A DNA stretch of 64,000 nucleotides. Source: Fusarium oxysporum f. sp. lycopersici 4287 (Eukaryota > Ascomycota > Sordariomycetes > Hypocreales > Nectriaceae). The stretch is taken from the NCBI RefSeq assembly GCF_000149955.1, contig NC_030990.1:1656502-1720501 (forward strand). Reading direction: 5' to 3'. The notes beneath the pieces are model-generated. The model searched no databases. It saw nothing but the letters and a program-made list of their open reading frames with translations, and was not told the origin of the DNA. Positions 36,203 to 47,517 of the stretch are shown piece by piece (position 1 is the first letter of the stretch; each line of letters opens with the position of its first letter). The position numbers were made by a program, and so were the translations under genes.

Positions 36203-39200
36203 CTAATCCCCTATAACATCATCGTCTGATTCGTGAGCTGGTCGTTCCGCTTCATCTTCATTTTCGTCATCGTCTTCGATTGGATCATCCTCAAGAAGAC
36301 CCTTTGCGCGGAGATCTTCTCGGGAGCCCTCCTCTGGTGGCGGCGTGTCATCAAAGATGTCATCCTCGTCATCCTCTCCAATTACAATGGCTTCGCTAAG
36401 CTGGGCCTTCTGAGGTTTGGCGCTTGTTGGAGCCTGTGCGTGGGCGGCCTTTTTTCTTGTCCGCTCGGCCAACTTCTCTTCGTCTAGGTAGGTAACGACT
36501 TCTTTGAAGTTGTTGCCAAGTTTATTTTGGTTGCGAAGAAGACGCCGCCTTAGCTTGCCTCCGTGTGAGCCCTTATGATCCACCAGGCGAGCAGTAATCA
36601 CGAGGACATATTTTGCGGTGAGTTCGCACAAAGCTTTTTCGGCCTTGAGTTCGGCAGTGAAACGCTCTTCCTCGGAAAGACCCTCGTCCTCATCCTCGTC
36701 CTCTTCGTCTTCATCATCAGCCATAGGATCTTCGTCTTCAGCTGGCTCATTTAGGGTTTTGTCCTTCTTTATCTTCTTGGCATACTGTTTTTCGGTGCCG
36801 TCAAAGATGGCAATCAACTCAGGAATGAGGCCGGATTCGATATCTTGAATCAATGTCTTGTATTTCTCGCCGTTCGAGGATTGTGACTCAGAGCTGGACG
36901 AAGGCCGGAGTTGATCAATAGTTGGGCGTAGGGTGGCGAAGGTAAGGTGAAGGTCACACAGGCTGCCAGTAGCGAATAGTCTCAACTGGTCAATGGCGGC
37001 GCGTGATGATAGGGTTTCAATAAGATGTCGGCGGAAAGTCTGTCGAAGTGCCGATAGTCGATCAAGCTCAGCATCTGCGATACTGCCAGTCGTTGACAGG
37101 AGCCTGGAATAAGCCAGCGTCTTCCACATAAAGTAGAACTGGCAGGTCTTGATCGCAAATGAGACCACCTCATCCTCGAGATCATCAATGTCTTGGTCAT
37201 CGAGAGGCTCGTACTTGCCTCGATGAACAATATTGGCTAGTATTTGAATGGCAGGGTTTGTTGTTGATTCGGATGAGTCTCCGTCAGCCTCCAGGACATC
37301 GATACAGTCTGAAATGCTCGCCAGCTTGCTGATCTTGAGAAGAACTGTTGACAATTCCCTGAGAGGTGCCTCGCCTAGATTACCTCTCGACGAAAGCTCA
37401 TAGGTTTTGTCAAAGTTGTGTAGAGAAGTGATGACAGTTTCCCACAGGTATGACAATTTATTGTCTGTGATTTCCTCCAACTCTCCATACTGTCGCGAAT
37501 GCAATAACGCCGCAGTTGCTTCTGACAAAACTCTCTTATCGTCGTGTCGGTTAAACTGTGTGACGATTTCGTCGAGCAGCTTTTCGTATCTGTTTGTGTT
37601 TTGACGTAGTTGCTTGAAGATTTCAAGATCGAGAAAATGCGCCAGACGAAGAACAATCGCGGCTGTGTCTGGCTCTGCTCCAAACTTGCTTAGAAGAGGG
37701 GGGATTACAATGACCAGCTCGGCTGCTGTATCTTCGGGGCTTATTCGCACATCCTCGGCTTCTTTGCCTGTCTGTGGCTTCTTTCTTGATCTGTCGTGGT
37801 CAGGCGCATGTGTCAGGCTGGATTTTACTGCTGAGCTCAATACATCCAGGAGTATCGATTCTTCCTCGGTAGTAGGTGCAACAGCCTTCTTGAATGCAAG
37901 ATCTGGGTTGTTTCCCTTGGATCGCGATTTTGAACTCGTTGTGTGATCAAAGAGCAAATATCCTGCCAAGAGTGTCCACTGCTTTATCGCGTTGACCTTC
38001 TCGAATAGAACTTGGGCTGCCAGCGAGATCCTGGTCTCTGGAACAGCAGACTCCAAAAGATCAACCGCAACATCTAATCCCAATATCTGACCACTTTGGT
38101 GCTCCTCCTCGATCTGATTGTCATAGATAGCAAGGGTTTCGGCAAGGCACTTTAGATCAATCCATTCCATACGGGGGGCGTCAACAGAAGCCTTCTTCCC
38201 GCGGGGTATGTCCTCCGTAGCTTCAGAATCACGCAGGTCCTTCGTCTTTTCACTGATAGCGTCCTTAGTGCATGCGACGAAGAACCCAACAACCGCCTTT
38301 CGAATTCTGAGTTCATTGTCAAATATGAGCTTCCCAATAGCGTCCACCTCTTCGCCTTCTAAAAGGTCTTGGTCGCGGAGGACGTCAATAACGCCAATTG
38401 CTGCGACGCGAACGGCGACATCGGAATCTTTGCAGGCCATTTCAACCAATCGCGGGCGAAATCTGTCAATAAAGTGGCCCAGCTGCCCGGCGTCTCTCCG
38501 AAAGACTTTGGTAAGCTGCTTCAAGACCTCGAGACGAGTGGGTGCATTAGTATCTGACAGCATCCAGCCAAGATACCGGAGGTAGCCCGGCTCAAGGAAG
38601 ATGACAGGCAGGGAAATGATCCAGTTCCCGAGTGCTTCCACACACTCAGTTCGAATCTTGGGATCGACATCTCGGTAACGATGCACAAAAACAGTGTCGA
38701 AAAACGACTGAATGGCATCGGCGCAAGCTTTGCGATCTTTGTTGGTCTGTTCCTTGTCACGCTTTTCTGTACTCTTCTTGAGTCTGTAGTCAAGGTCGTT
38801 GGCTACTGTGACTAGCGCACTTTGGACTGCCAAAGATATAGTGGTTGCGGTATGGCGGAAGGGTCGGAGTGATGATGAGGACATGCTAGCAAGCCATGTA
38901 TGCAGGTTGTCAAGAAATGTTTCGTCTCTGTACATGAGACGACCTTGGTGCATATCAACGATGAGGCATTCGAAGAAGGAAATGAGTACGTCTCGGAAGG
39001 ATCGTGAATGTTTGGTTCTGGAGATGAGAGGATAGTCGGTAATTTGTTGCTGTAATAAATAATGTCAGCAAAATTTCCATGGCTAGAGGCACGATTGAGA
39101 ATTGTAATACCTCTTGGTAAATGCTCTGAAGATCTGCCAGTCGTCCTGCAACGTTGTCCAAGTCTAAAACATCGTCTTCAGTGATGAGTTGATCACAGCC

Positions 39201-39808
39201 AGCGCATTGAAGGATGCAGTTCACCAAATCAGCAGTGGCTGCTACTGCGTTGGTCTTGTAACTAGCCAGCCATTCTTCTGCCACCGATTTGCTAGAATCA
39301 CCCGATCCGAACAGATGGGCTTCGTAGTGTCAGCATGTAGGAAAGCACGCAGGAGGAGAAAATTGAGCCTACAGTAGAGCCCATGCCCTTTCACAGCAGC
39401 GTCTTCAATGCGAACACTCTTCTTAGGTCTGCTCGGGAGACTTTTGGCTGCATGGGTCACTCGCGCAGGCCGCAAAGGCTTGGAACCGTTGATCTTGGGC
39501 TTTTTGGCTGAAGGCTTCTTTGCGCGACTTGTTTGCGACGACTTCTTTCTAGAGCGCGGCGCGGGATGGTCTTCATCGCTGTCATTGTCGGGCTCGTTGC
39601 TCATCTCCTCGTCTGAATCGGGCGCTTCAATTTCCGCATCTTCCTCTTCGTCCTCTTCTTCGTCGTCCTGATCGTCTCGCTTGCGCTTTGGATTTGTCGA
39701 TTGAGTTGCAGTATCAGGAGTAAATTTGGTGGGTGCCCTCACGACGCGTCCCGATCGGCGACGCGTTGTCGCATCAGGATCCGGAGACGGGCTCGCGTTA
39801 TTGTCCAT
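36203..39808 (-). CDS. SCC3: Cohesin subunit SCC3/SA (STAG)
   Basis: Three exons on the minus strand: 39808-39373, 39319-39111 and 39049-36203; 1163 residues. Scc3 binds the Scc1 kleisin and DNA and is needed to load and hold the cohesin ring. The N-terminus is disordered with mixed charge (a run of Asp/Glu, then KKPSAKKPKI), as in other Scc3 proteins. The STAG domain covers the end of exon 1 and exon 2 (SVAEEWLASYKTNAVAATADL, VNCILQCAGC). The stromalin conservative domain follows (SFFECLIVDMHQGRLMYRDE, IRTECVEALGNWI, FLEPGYLRYLGWMLSD). The rest is HEAT-like helices, then an acidic tail with EDEDEDEG and DDDEDEDEAERP-type runs. I chose MDNNASPSPD (39808); MPISRPPPRDTM at 39841 is an in-frame alternative. 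Introns are GTAGGC...GAAG and GTATTA...ACAG. Divergent from UreD. Confidence 0.93.
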
Positions 39809-40524
39809 AGTGTCTCTTGGGGGTGGCCGCGATATCGGCATTTGAAATATCAATGTCTGGTGGTTAAACCCTCGATGCGAGGGTGACAATGGTGTTTTTA
39901 GCCACTTGGCGCGTCGAATGTCGCGTGGAGTAAGTAGAGTGCAAATGGGATGGGGATGGGGATGGGGATGACGGCGCAAGCTGTTCTGGAAAGTGGGTGG
40001 GTGGTGCCAGTTTTCTTTGCCACGGGTGAACATCGGAGCAGTAGCTAAGGTACCTCACCTAATCTTCTTAACGAGTACCGGAGAGTCCTTACATCTTTAC
40101 GATCAGCTTATGTCTCTAGCATCCATCTGACTTGGATACATGTGGTTGTTTCCATAGGTTCATGATATCACAATAGAATTGTGCTTTTTATAAGAGCCAA
40201 TTAGCTCGACTTCACGTAGCGCCTTTGGAGCTTCCCTTTCTGCCTCTCACAAGCCACGCTCAAGCTTGATGTACGGTATAACCCCACGATCCCAGCTGAT
40301 GTGGGGCCACAGCCACTGTGTTGACCAACGATCTCTTATCTCTTATCTAATAGTAGAGAACCTTTGACTCGTGCCTCAGTTTCAACTAAGGTCAGGTATT
40401 TATTTGTTAGTCAAGGTGCGTCAAGATGGAGACGCAGTCTGTCGTTACTATTGCCTGCGCCCAATCAAACTTTCGCTGATTCTTGGACTTCTACCTTTCA
40501 CTATCATCGCAACATGGTTCCAAA
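39809..40524. other. Divergent promoter region, SCC3 / UreD
   Basis: 716 bases with no gene. A G-rich tandem tract (39945-39970) lies about 140 bases upstream of the SCC3 start. A C/T-rich leader precedes the UreD start. Confidence 0.6.
39945..39970. repeat. GGGGAT tandem repeat, G-quadruplex-like
   Basis: Four G-runs (GGG, GGGG, GGGG, GGGG) separated by AT only. This fits the classical G-quadruplex pattern with two-base loops and sits in the SCC3 promoter. Confidence 0.75.
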
Positions 40525-41514
40525 ATGGACTCGCCCTTTCCTCCCTCATCCTCCTCTCCTGGCGATGGCCGCATCGTCGTTGGCCTGCTCCCTGCCGGCG
40601 AGAGCGGTCTTGAGACCATGACTTATCAGTATCCTTTGAAATTAATATCCCCGGCTCCTTCGTCTAACCAGCCAAGCACTCTCGTTTTCCTGTTATCTTA
40701 TGGAGGGGGGCTTGTTGCTGGAGACGGTGTTAATCTGACAATACACGTCAAGCCGCAGGCGAAGCTCAGCATCGCTACCCAAGGTCACACAAAGATTTTC
40801 AAATCGCCTACAGCCGACGTCATTACAACTCAAAACTTGGACGTTACTATAGACGATGATGCTTCTATGTGTCTCCTTCCGGACCCTGTCCAGCCGTTCG
40901 AGGATAGTGTATACGCCCAGAAGCAAATATTCAAGCTCAGAAGCCAAGCGTCGCTCTGTCTCTTGGATTGGGTCACCCAAGGGCGTGTGGCTCGTGGAGA
41001 GAACTGGAGCTTCAGGAAATGGACAGGACGGAACGAGATATGGCTACAAGATTCTGAAACAACTTCGGCTGATAGACTTCTGGTACGAGACTCAATCATC
41101 CTATCGAGAGATGCGAGTAAGTCCGTGGGCCGCACACTACCAGAAATGATGCAGCATATGGCGATATCAGGAACTCTCATATTGCGCGGATCCAAGACCA
41201 AATCGTTGGGGGAATTCTTTCAGGATGAGTTTGCTGCACTTCCTCGCATTGGAGCCCGGGACTTCCGCTCACCAGAAGCGATGGCGCGAAGCATCACAGA
41301 TGTTTCTGACTTCGAGCGTTGGCGACTACAGAGACTCAAAGAGGAGAAAGAAGGTGGTGTCCTCTGGTCTGCAGCCAACGTTCGAGGGTGCATGGTTGTC
41401 AAGTTTGGGGCAAAAACGGTTGAAGCCGGAAGAGAATGGATTGGATCAATGATTATTCAGGAAGGGAGCATTGCTTCTGAATTCGGTGACAAAGCACTGA
41501 TGTGTCTTCGATGA
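40525..41514 (+). CDS. ureD: Urease accessory protein UreD/UreH
   Basis: Single exon, 329 residues, from MDSPFPPSSSSPGDG to CLR and TGA. UreD helps UreF and UreG insert nickel into the urease active site. The UreD family pattern is clear: DGRIVVGLLPAGESGLETMTY at the start, then STLVFLLSYGGGLVAGDGV (the GG-VAGD block), KLSIATQGHTKIFKS, and the CLLPDPVQPFEDSVYAQKQIF segment with the PxPVIPFxxSxY-like signature. It continues with CLLDWVTQGRVARGENW and the later RDSIILSRDA block. Length is normal for fungal UreD. An earlier in-frame TTG/CTG-initiated extension is not needed. The 5' neighbour is SCC3, divergent. No other urease gene is visible in the window. Confidence 0.93.
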   Translation: MDSPFPPSSSSPGDGRIVVGLLPAGESGLETMTYQYPLKLISPAPSSNQPSTLVFLLSYGGGLVAGDGVNLTIHVKPQAKLSIATQGHTKIFKSPTADVITTQNLDVTIDDDASMCLLPDPVQPFEDSVYAQKQIFKLRSQASLCLLDWVTQGRVARGENWSFRKWTGRNEIWLQDSETTSADRLLVRDSIILSRDASKSVGRTLPEMMQHMAISGTLILRGSKTKSLGEFFQDEFAALPRIGARDFRSPEAMARSITDVSDFERWRLQRLKEEKEGGVLWSAANVRGCMVVKFGAKTVEAGREWIGSMIIQEGSIASEFGDKALMCLR

Positions 41515-42879
41515 TACAAAGCCTTGGCTGCCATCACATGAAGAATAGGGACGTGTTTTTTCCGGCACTTTTGAGAAGTATACCGATTGGATATGCACAA
41601 TCAATTAACGACACCATGTTGCCAGATTTAGAAGGCACATCGGTACATTCTTTGTCTAATTGTTGCAGATGCGGGAACAGTGTGGCTGGTGTATAATTGT
41701 ATTCTTCATTTTGAGGTCGCCTTGGTTTATCAAAGCTTGAGCACCGCTTGAATAGCGACTCGGCCGTCCATTGTCTCCAGCCAATACGAAGAGACCGCGG
41801 CTGGTAGGATTTCATATCAAACTTGCGCAAATCGCTGAACATGCAAATATTTCTCTTACGCCGTCTTTGTATATCAGCTACACAATTTCCTGCATCTCTA
41901 CCCCTAACACTATGAATTCCGTGCTTTGGAAGGAGTCTAGTATTTCATTGAGCATAGTAACAAAAGTTGGAACCTGGCAGTATAACAACACCGAGTGAGG
42001 GGAAGTGTTTTCCTTTTTTGGTACAAAAGAATTACTGCTTCACATTCATATATTCACATGACAGCATGCCGAATTTGAATATGTCCCAAGCCGGCATTAG
42101 ATGCTGGCCAATAGGAACTCGGTTGGATTTCCGTATTGGGAAACGATGTGTTAACGGAGCACCATCTCAACTGATATTCTCCTATAAAACAAGACATGAG
42201 ATTAAGTTGGGATTCTCGAGCTTTCTAAAGAGTCGACAGGAGTGAAATGGTTTCGAAAAATGGAAAACTCGAGGCTTGGAGCAGGACAGTATATGTTTCC
42301 TGAATATAGGCATTGTTAGTTACTGTTCTCCATACCAAACATTTTGCCTATCTGTAGAATACCTACCTATATCTTGTATGTAACGGCGATTTTTCGCTAG
42401 TTTGTTTATTTAAAACCATGAAGTAATAGGAGAAGGTTTAATTTGCCTTGAAATCAACTATTCCACCTTCAACTTCATTCACGTTCGTAACAACCTCTAT
42501 TGAGATGCTTGTTCTTCAGTCCTAACCTTGATTGATGGGTGATATTAATCCTTTTCCTAGACAAGGCAATACACAAGTACTTTCCTCTCCTTTAGTTAAT
42601 ATCTTAGGTAGCCTTGATAAACTACCTACCTCCTTACCTAAGGTATTATATCAACCTTGAACAGATGGATAAGAGTAGGCGGTGAGTACTAGATGTCTCA
42701 CAAATGGCAGAATTCCATCGTCCCCCACCATTCCGGACCCCACTATTGAACTTTCGCATTGCGACTCAGGCTAAATTTTTGAACGCTTCATCTGCGACTG
42801 AAACCTTCGATAACGACAATTACTACCCGTCGCCTACATTGACTCTCAGCCGGTAAATTATAACCTCAATATAAACAAC
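41515..42879. other. UreD-RPC53 intergenic region
   Basis: About 1.4 kb without a supportable gene. It includes AT-rich stretches, TACCTA-type repeats (42600-42645) and the C/T-rich RPC53 promoter (42720-42879). Confidence 0.6.
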
Positions 42880-44573
42880 ATGAACCGTGGTAGGGCAGCG
42901 GCCCGGGGCAGTCGGAGAGGTGCGGCCGCAGCAAGTTCACGGGCAGCCGGCGAAAGCAACGCCGGCTCGTCCACTCCAGCCGTTGCAGATACTCCAGGCA
43001 GTGCGACTCCAGTACCTCAGAGTATAGCGGCTACATCAACCCGTGGAGGTGCTACCACTCGGGCGACAAGAGCTCCTGCAGCTGGTCGCTTCCGACCCAA
43101 GAACATTCGCCGAGATGAAGCCGCACGAGACAGTCTTGCCCGACAGGAGGAGCAGAAAGCGAGCGAGAGAGCAGCAGATGAGCGTAAGGCGAGAGGGCGT
43201 TCACGTTTCAGGAGTAAAAGGAGCCGTGGTGATGCCATGGGCAGAGGCGGTTTTGGTCGAGTCATTTCGGGAGCCAGCGGTCCATTCTCCTCTGGTGCAG
43301 CAGGTAAGCCTTACCTCCGAGATATCAGGACTCAATTGCAGCTTTCTAACTGTCACAGGCTCTGGCGGGCGTGGAAGCGGTGGTTGGTTCGGCGGTGGAG
43401 GAAGTGGTGGTGGTGGTTTTGGGGGAGGTGGTGGAAAAGGATTCAAATCGGATTCGAAACCCTGGCTTCGCTCAGGCGTCACGATCTCGCGAAGCCCGAA
43501 TCAATGCGGATAAACTCCACGTTCATACTCCCGAAGAGGATCTTGATAGCGAAGACGAGGCCATGATCGAGGCGCTCAATTCCCGCGCCGTTAGCGTACT
43601 TCCTATGGGCATATACCGACGAGAGCATAAGGATGAGGGCGTCATAGTGGCCACCACAGCAGAATTAGAAGCCGCGGAAAATGCTCAAGCTATTCCTCCC
43701 ACCCCTTCAAAGGAAGAGGAAAGCCTTTGGGTGGACGGCGACGCAGACGAGCCTCTTTTAACGGACGAGAGCGCAGAGGACGGTGGCATCTGGAAGAATA
43801 ACTCGAAAACGCCAGTCATTAAGAAGGAGCCCGGACTCGACGACTCCATGGATTTGGATATCGAGGCAAAGGCCGATGCAGGAGACAAAGACAAGCAGGC
43901 TTCCAAAACACCAGCGCCACAGACCAAGAAGCCAAAGCAAGACCCAGAAGAAGCCATGATCCAGACAGATCTGGAGATTCTCGCTAACGAATTGGGTGCT
44001 GTCGAAATCTCCGAGGGCGAAGACGGCAAAACAGAAGGCCCGAGCAACAAGGATGGTCGCATGTACCTATTCCAGTTCCCTCCTGTCTTGCCCCCTCTAA
44101 AGCCAATTACCCAACCCAGCTCCATCAATAAAGTCAAGCCTGAGCCTGGTGAGGGCGAAGACAATGTCCTGGAATCAACACCAGCCGCCGCTGACACAGA
44201 GCCCGTGGATCTTACCAACGACAAGAACACTACAGGATTTAATGTACCCGGCTTTGAAGACCCCGAGCAGAAGGCTGGTTTCATGTCCAGCCTGCTATCA
44301 ACAGGCGGTATGGTAGGCCAACTAAAAGTACGCAAGTCAGGCCGTGTAGAACTGGACTGGGGTGGCAGTACTATGGAACTGAACCCTGCCACAGGGATGA
44401 ATTTCTTAACAACGGCCGTCATCATTGAAGAGAATGACGAGAAACCTCGTCCGGGGGTTATTGGTGGAGAGAGTATTGGAATGGGCAAGATTATGGGTCG
44501 CTTTGTACTTGCGCCAAAGTGGGATGATGAGGAGGATTGGGAGGTCTCATCCGAGGACCTAAGGATTGAATAA
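42880..44573 (+). CDS. RPC53: DNA-directed RNA polymerase III subunit RPC4 (Rpc53), with an internal frame change
   Basis: Rpc53 forms the Pol III termination/reinitiation heterodimer with Rpc37. Exon 1 (42880-43303) encodes a basic, Ala/Arg/Gly-rich leader and the GRFRPKNIRRDEAARDSLA segment, then RSRFRSKRSRGD. After a 55-nt GTAAGC...ACAG intron (43304-43358) the frame reads a glycine-rich stretch (GSGGRGSGGWFGGGG). The conserved part (SRSREARINADKLHVHTPEED, then the acidic middle, YLFQFPPVLPPL and GMVGQLKVRKSGRVELDWGG) is in the frame one base later, and runs to TAA at 44571-44573. A net one-base change must therefore lie between about 43,400 and 43,490: an extra base (perhaps in the AAA of TCGAAACCC), or a 67-nt intron from a GGTGGT donor to GCGAAG. 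The C-terminal half is a confident RPC4 domain. Confidence 0.85.
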
Positions 44574-45177
44574 GGACCATCCCACGGCCATGTGCTGATT
44601 TATGAGCACCATATCAACCCTAAAGACATGTCACAGATACACTTGAAGACGATGACCGAGCAAGAGTCGCTCAGCGAAGAATAAACAAAGATACCCAAAC
44701 TACACCATCAAGCCTTTCATGATTATAGAGTGTGTCATGCCTATCAAGCATGTACAGTCTATTAGGCGTTTTCAAGCATGTGAACCATCGGTATCAATGT
44801 TGATGATGATGAATGAGTCAGGAAAGTTGAAGAAAGCGTGTAAGAATGCTTGATTATCATAAACACATTAGAGGCTAACAAAACCTGTGAACCTTATTCA
44901 ATGCGCCATCTATCAGGCCCCTATTGACTCGTAGCCTTTTACTAACCACCTGCTGCCTCTCCTTTTAGAGGCCAAACCCATTGTGGCAAACCTTGTTGAT
45001 TTTGCTTCCCTGTATGTTCCAGCCCAAGCCTATTCCTAACGCCTGTTGCTCCCTTTCCCGAATGAATACAAGTACAAAATAGTCCCCTGTAAGATGTCGT
45101 TGTCGCGACAGAAAAAGAGAGGAATAGCTATCTATCTGGCTCTTCCATCTCCGTTGGGTATCATATCATAATTCCAT
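44574..45177. other. Shared 3' region of RPC53 and receptor gene
   Basis: 604 bases between convergent genes. No coding signal seen. Confidence 0.6.
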
Positions 45178-46677
45178 TCATCTGCCTCTGCCCCTGATAT
45201 TATCGCGTTCGAGTTCTTGGCTGTATGCCTCGAGGTCGTGGATTTGGTCGAAAGAGCTAGAAGCGGAGCGATCATTCCGACTTTGCCAGGACGATGGGGG
45301 CGAGCTATTGCCTTGTATCACCAGGATCTCGCTTTTAACGATGCTCGCTTGACCAGGTGAGATAGGGCCGTCGGCCACGTGTCGAGGAGGTAAGATTTCG
45401 ATATCGTTTGGGTGTGACAGGGAGTTCGTGTTGTTTTGTGATACCATGTTGGTCAGTGAGACATCGTCAGGGCCAAAGCCTGGCATAATCAGAATTCCGG
45501 GCTTGGAACGGTTTGCGTTTGATCTGACAGCGGCAGAGTGGCCTGTGCCATAAGTGTTTTCGGTCGATTCGAAGCCTCTGATCCTCATAGCACGAAGAAG
45601 TGGTCGGATGGTAGCTAGACTTGATGCAACAATAGCGACACCCGGTTCTATCAGTGTCCAAACCATGGCATCGGTTCCAGCAACTTGGAAAAGTCAGTTA
45701 GGCGAAGACTACATATCCGGGCGCTACTCACATAGAATATCTTCCGTATCAGTAAGATCCGCAAGGAATCGTAGGCGTACAAGGGTCGCGACACTGGCAC
45801 TTGATGGTATGTGAGACGAGGTTCTGAACAACGAGGAGAGCCAACTCACAATATACCTAGCCCCAAAATTGCAATAACAGTTGCCTTTGCTTGCTTGGTC
45901 ATCTTGACCGACCACAGCATTGGGATTGGTAGAAGGGCCTATAGAGCGTTCAGTATTGTGCAGCAGCTTAGCAGATGAGACAAGTGTTTCACTTACGTAG
46001 AGCCAGTCAGAAACGACTGTCATAACACTTATGGCATAGGCCGCTGAGACGATCTGGTCTGCACTCACACAAGTACCGTCTTTGATCCTGAAGTCCCACT
46101 GCATTTCGACTGGTTTGCACTGGAATAAGTTCCAGAAAAAGAGAACTATACTCCAGATGCTGATAATAGCTAGACTGATCCAGATAATCCAGACGTAGAC
46201 CCGTTTGACACATAAACGGAGCAAGAAGACACCAATGCTGAGTTTTATGAACATCATGTCCAAAATATAGGTCGCTGTTGCCAAAGCCTGCCACTATAAT
46301 GGAGTAAATATCTGACCAAGACTGGGTGTCGATGGAGAAGAGGATGCCTACCATAAGGGCTTGAACTTTAGCCTCATCGGGTTTGATGGCGTCATTGTGC
46401 TTTCCGATTCCCTGCTGGACACCTTCAAGGATGAAGGCACATGATATCGTGAAGATGATCTATCTCTTGGTGAGTGTTGTCCTATGTAATGTAACGAGGA
46501 ATTTACCTGAGCAACGAGCATAAGCCAGTCATCGAGCTGCAAACTTTTCATCAAGACAGCCCTTGTATAGGTGCGCAGCCCGACAGAGAACCAGCTTAGT
46601 GTCAACAGAGTGATCGCTGTTGCGACCAAAACAGACCCGTTCTCTTCATGAAGGTCAATATCTTTATTAGTGGCCAT
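45178..46677 (-). CDS. Seven-helix rhodopsin-fold membrane protein (Pth11-like receptor family)
   Basis: Six exons on the minus strand: 46677-46507, 46459-46352, 46293-45997, 45938-45850, 45799-45732 and 45683-45178; 412 residues. This is the fungal 'rhodopsin domain' integral membrane family that includes Pth11-like receptors; it usually occurs in large expanded sets in plant- or insect-associated fungi. Hydrophobic helices are visible: VLVATAITLLTLSWFSVGL, IIFTISCAFIL, YILDMMFIKLSIGVFLLRL (with the KLSIGVFLLRL block), WIIWISLAIISIWSIVLFFW, then FQCKP-VEMQWD and the CVSADQIVSAAYAISVMTVVSDW block, ALLPIPMLWSV and WTLIEPGVAIVASSLATIRPLL. The cytoplasmic tail is Ser/Asn-rich and disordered. No CFEM domain is present. 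Exon 4 uses the stronger GTGAGT donor. Ligand unknown. Confidence 0.88.
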
Positions 46678-46946
46678 GGCGCTGTAGCGTCACGAACAAC
46701 TTTTCGAGCTCGAGCATGGCCCAGTCCTCAAAAGCCGTGGGAGAATCAAAAGAAAAAGCTCAAAGTTGAAAGAAATCAAATAAATTCACAAAACAGAATT
46801 AATGGGAAGGACGCAAGGGGGGGCTCACTATGAGATATATCTCACAGCTCTGAGTGAATCACACATGCTAGGATTGCACCAACCGAACCCGCCGAGTTTT
46901 GACAAATTTCCAGGCCAGGGGTTTCAAACTCCTCTATTGCCGTTTT

Positions 46947-46965
46947 GGGGGGGGGGGGGGGGGGG
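46947..46965. repeat. Homopolymer run of 19 G
   Basis: An uninterrupted G tract preceded by TTTT, about 270 bases upstream of the receptor start codon. It could form a G-quadruplex and is prone to length error in assembly. Confidence 0.85.
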
Positions 46966-47244
46966 TGTCAAATTGAAGTTGATGTATGTAGAGCATGGGT
47001 GTGATACGCCGGATGCAAGGTACCAGACCTGCCACTGACCGAGAAGAGAGAGAGGGTGTGAAGCTGATGTCTTCAAAGCACCCTTGCATCTTACCGTCTT
47101 GAAGACCATTTTGAGGCATGTTTCTAGCCGAATTCTTCAAGCCACTAGCTAGCGGGAGGCGATGTTGCATCCGCGAGTCCATGGAAATTCTGCAATAGGC
47201 CATGGAGGGAACAGTGCATCTGTCAAAGTCCTGTTTGGTCCAGC

Positions 47245-47517
47245 CTAATTGCAGGCAAGTCTGGTGAGGCTTCGCCAGACCAGGTTGTTTGTCGAGGCGA
47301 TGGCGTCAATCCGCGCATGATAAGCAGTAACATCATATTGAGCAAGCTTGTACTGGATGACACAGTCAAGCTTTGCATACCAAGAAGCAAACCTTGAGTC
47401 ACCACGATGGTACGTAGCGCAGATGTTGGAGATGGTTAGGTTTGGGAAGAAAACAAGCGTATTGTTTGAACCAAGTGCCCTGTTTAGCGTTCCGAAGCCA
47501 GCGGCAACTATCTTTCC
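47245..47517 (-). pseudogene. Relict C-terminal coding fragment, family unknown
   Basis: A 91-codon minus-strand frame ending in TAG at 47245-47247 reads as believable protein: KIVAAGFGTLNRALGSN, then TLVFFPNLTISNICATYHRG, then FASWYAKLDCVIQYKLAQYDV and RIDAIASTNNLVWRSLTRL. It begins right after a splice-acceptor-like CAACTAG. A donor-like GTAAGT sits about 50 bases upstream, but the sequence before that donor carries a TAA in the matching frame. This looks like the last exon of a decayed gene. I do not recognise the family. Confidence 0.35.

Noticed and set aside
43685..44488. 267-codon frame antisense to RPC53
   Set aside because: Mirror of the acidic, codon-biased RPC53 coding sequence. 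Ser/Pro-rich composition is the expected antisense artefact.
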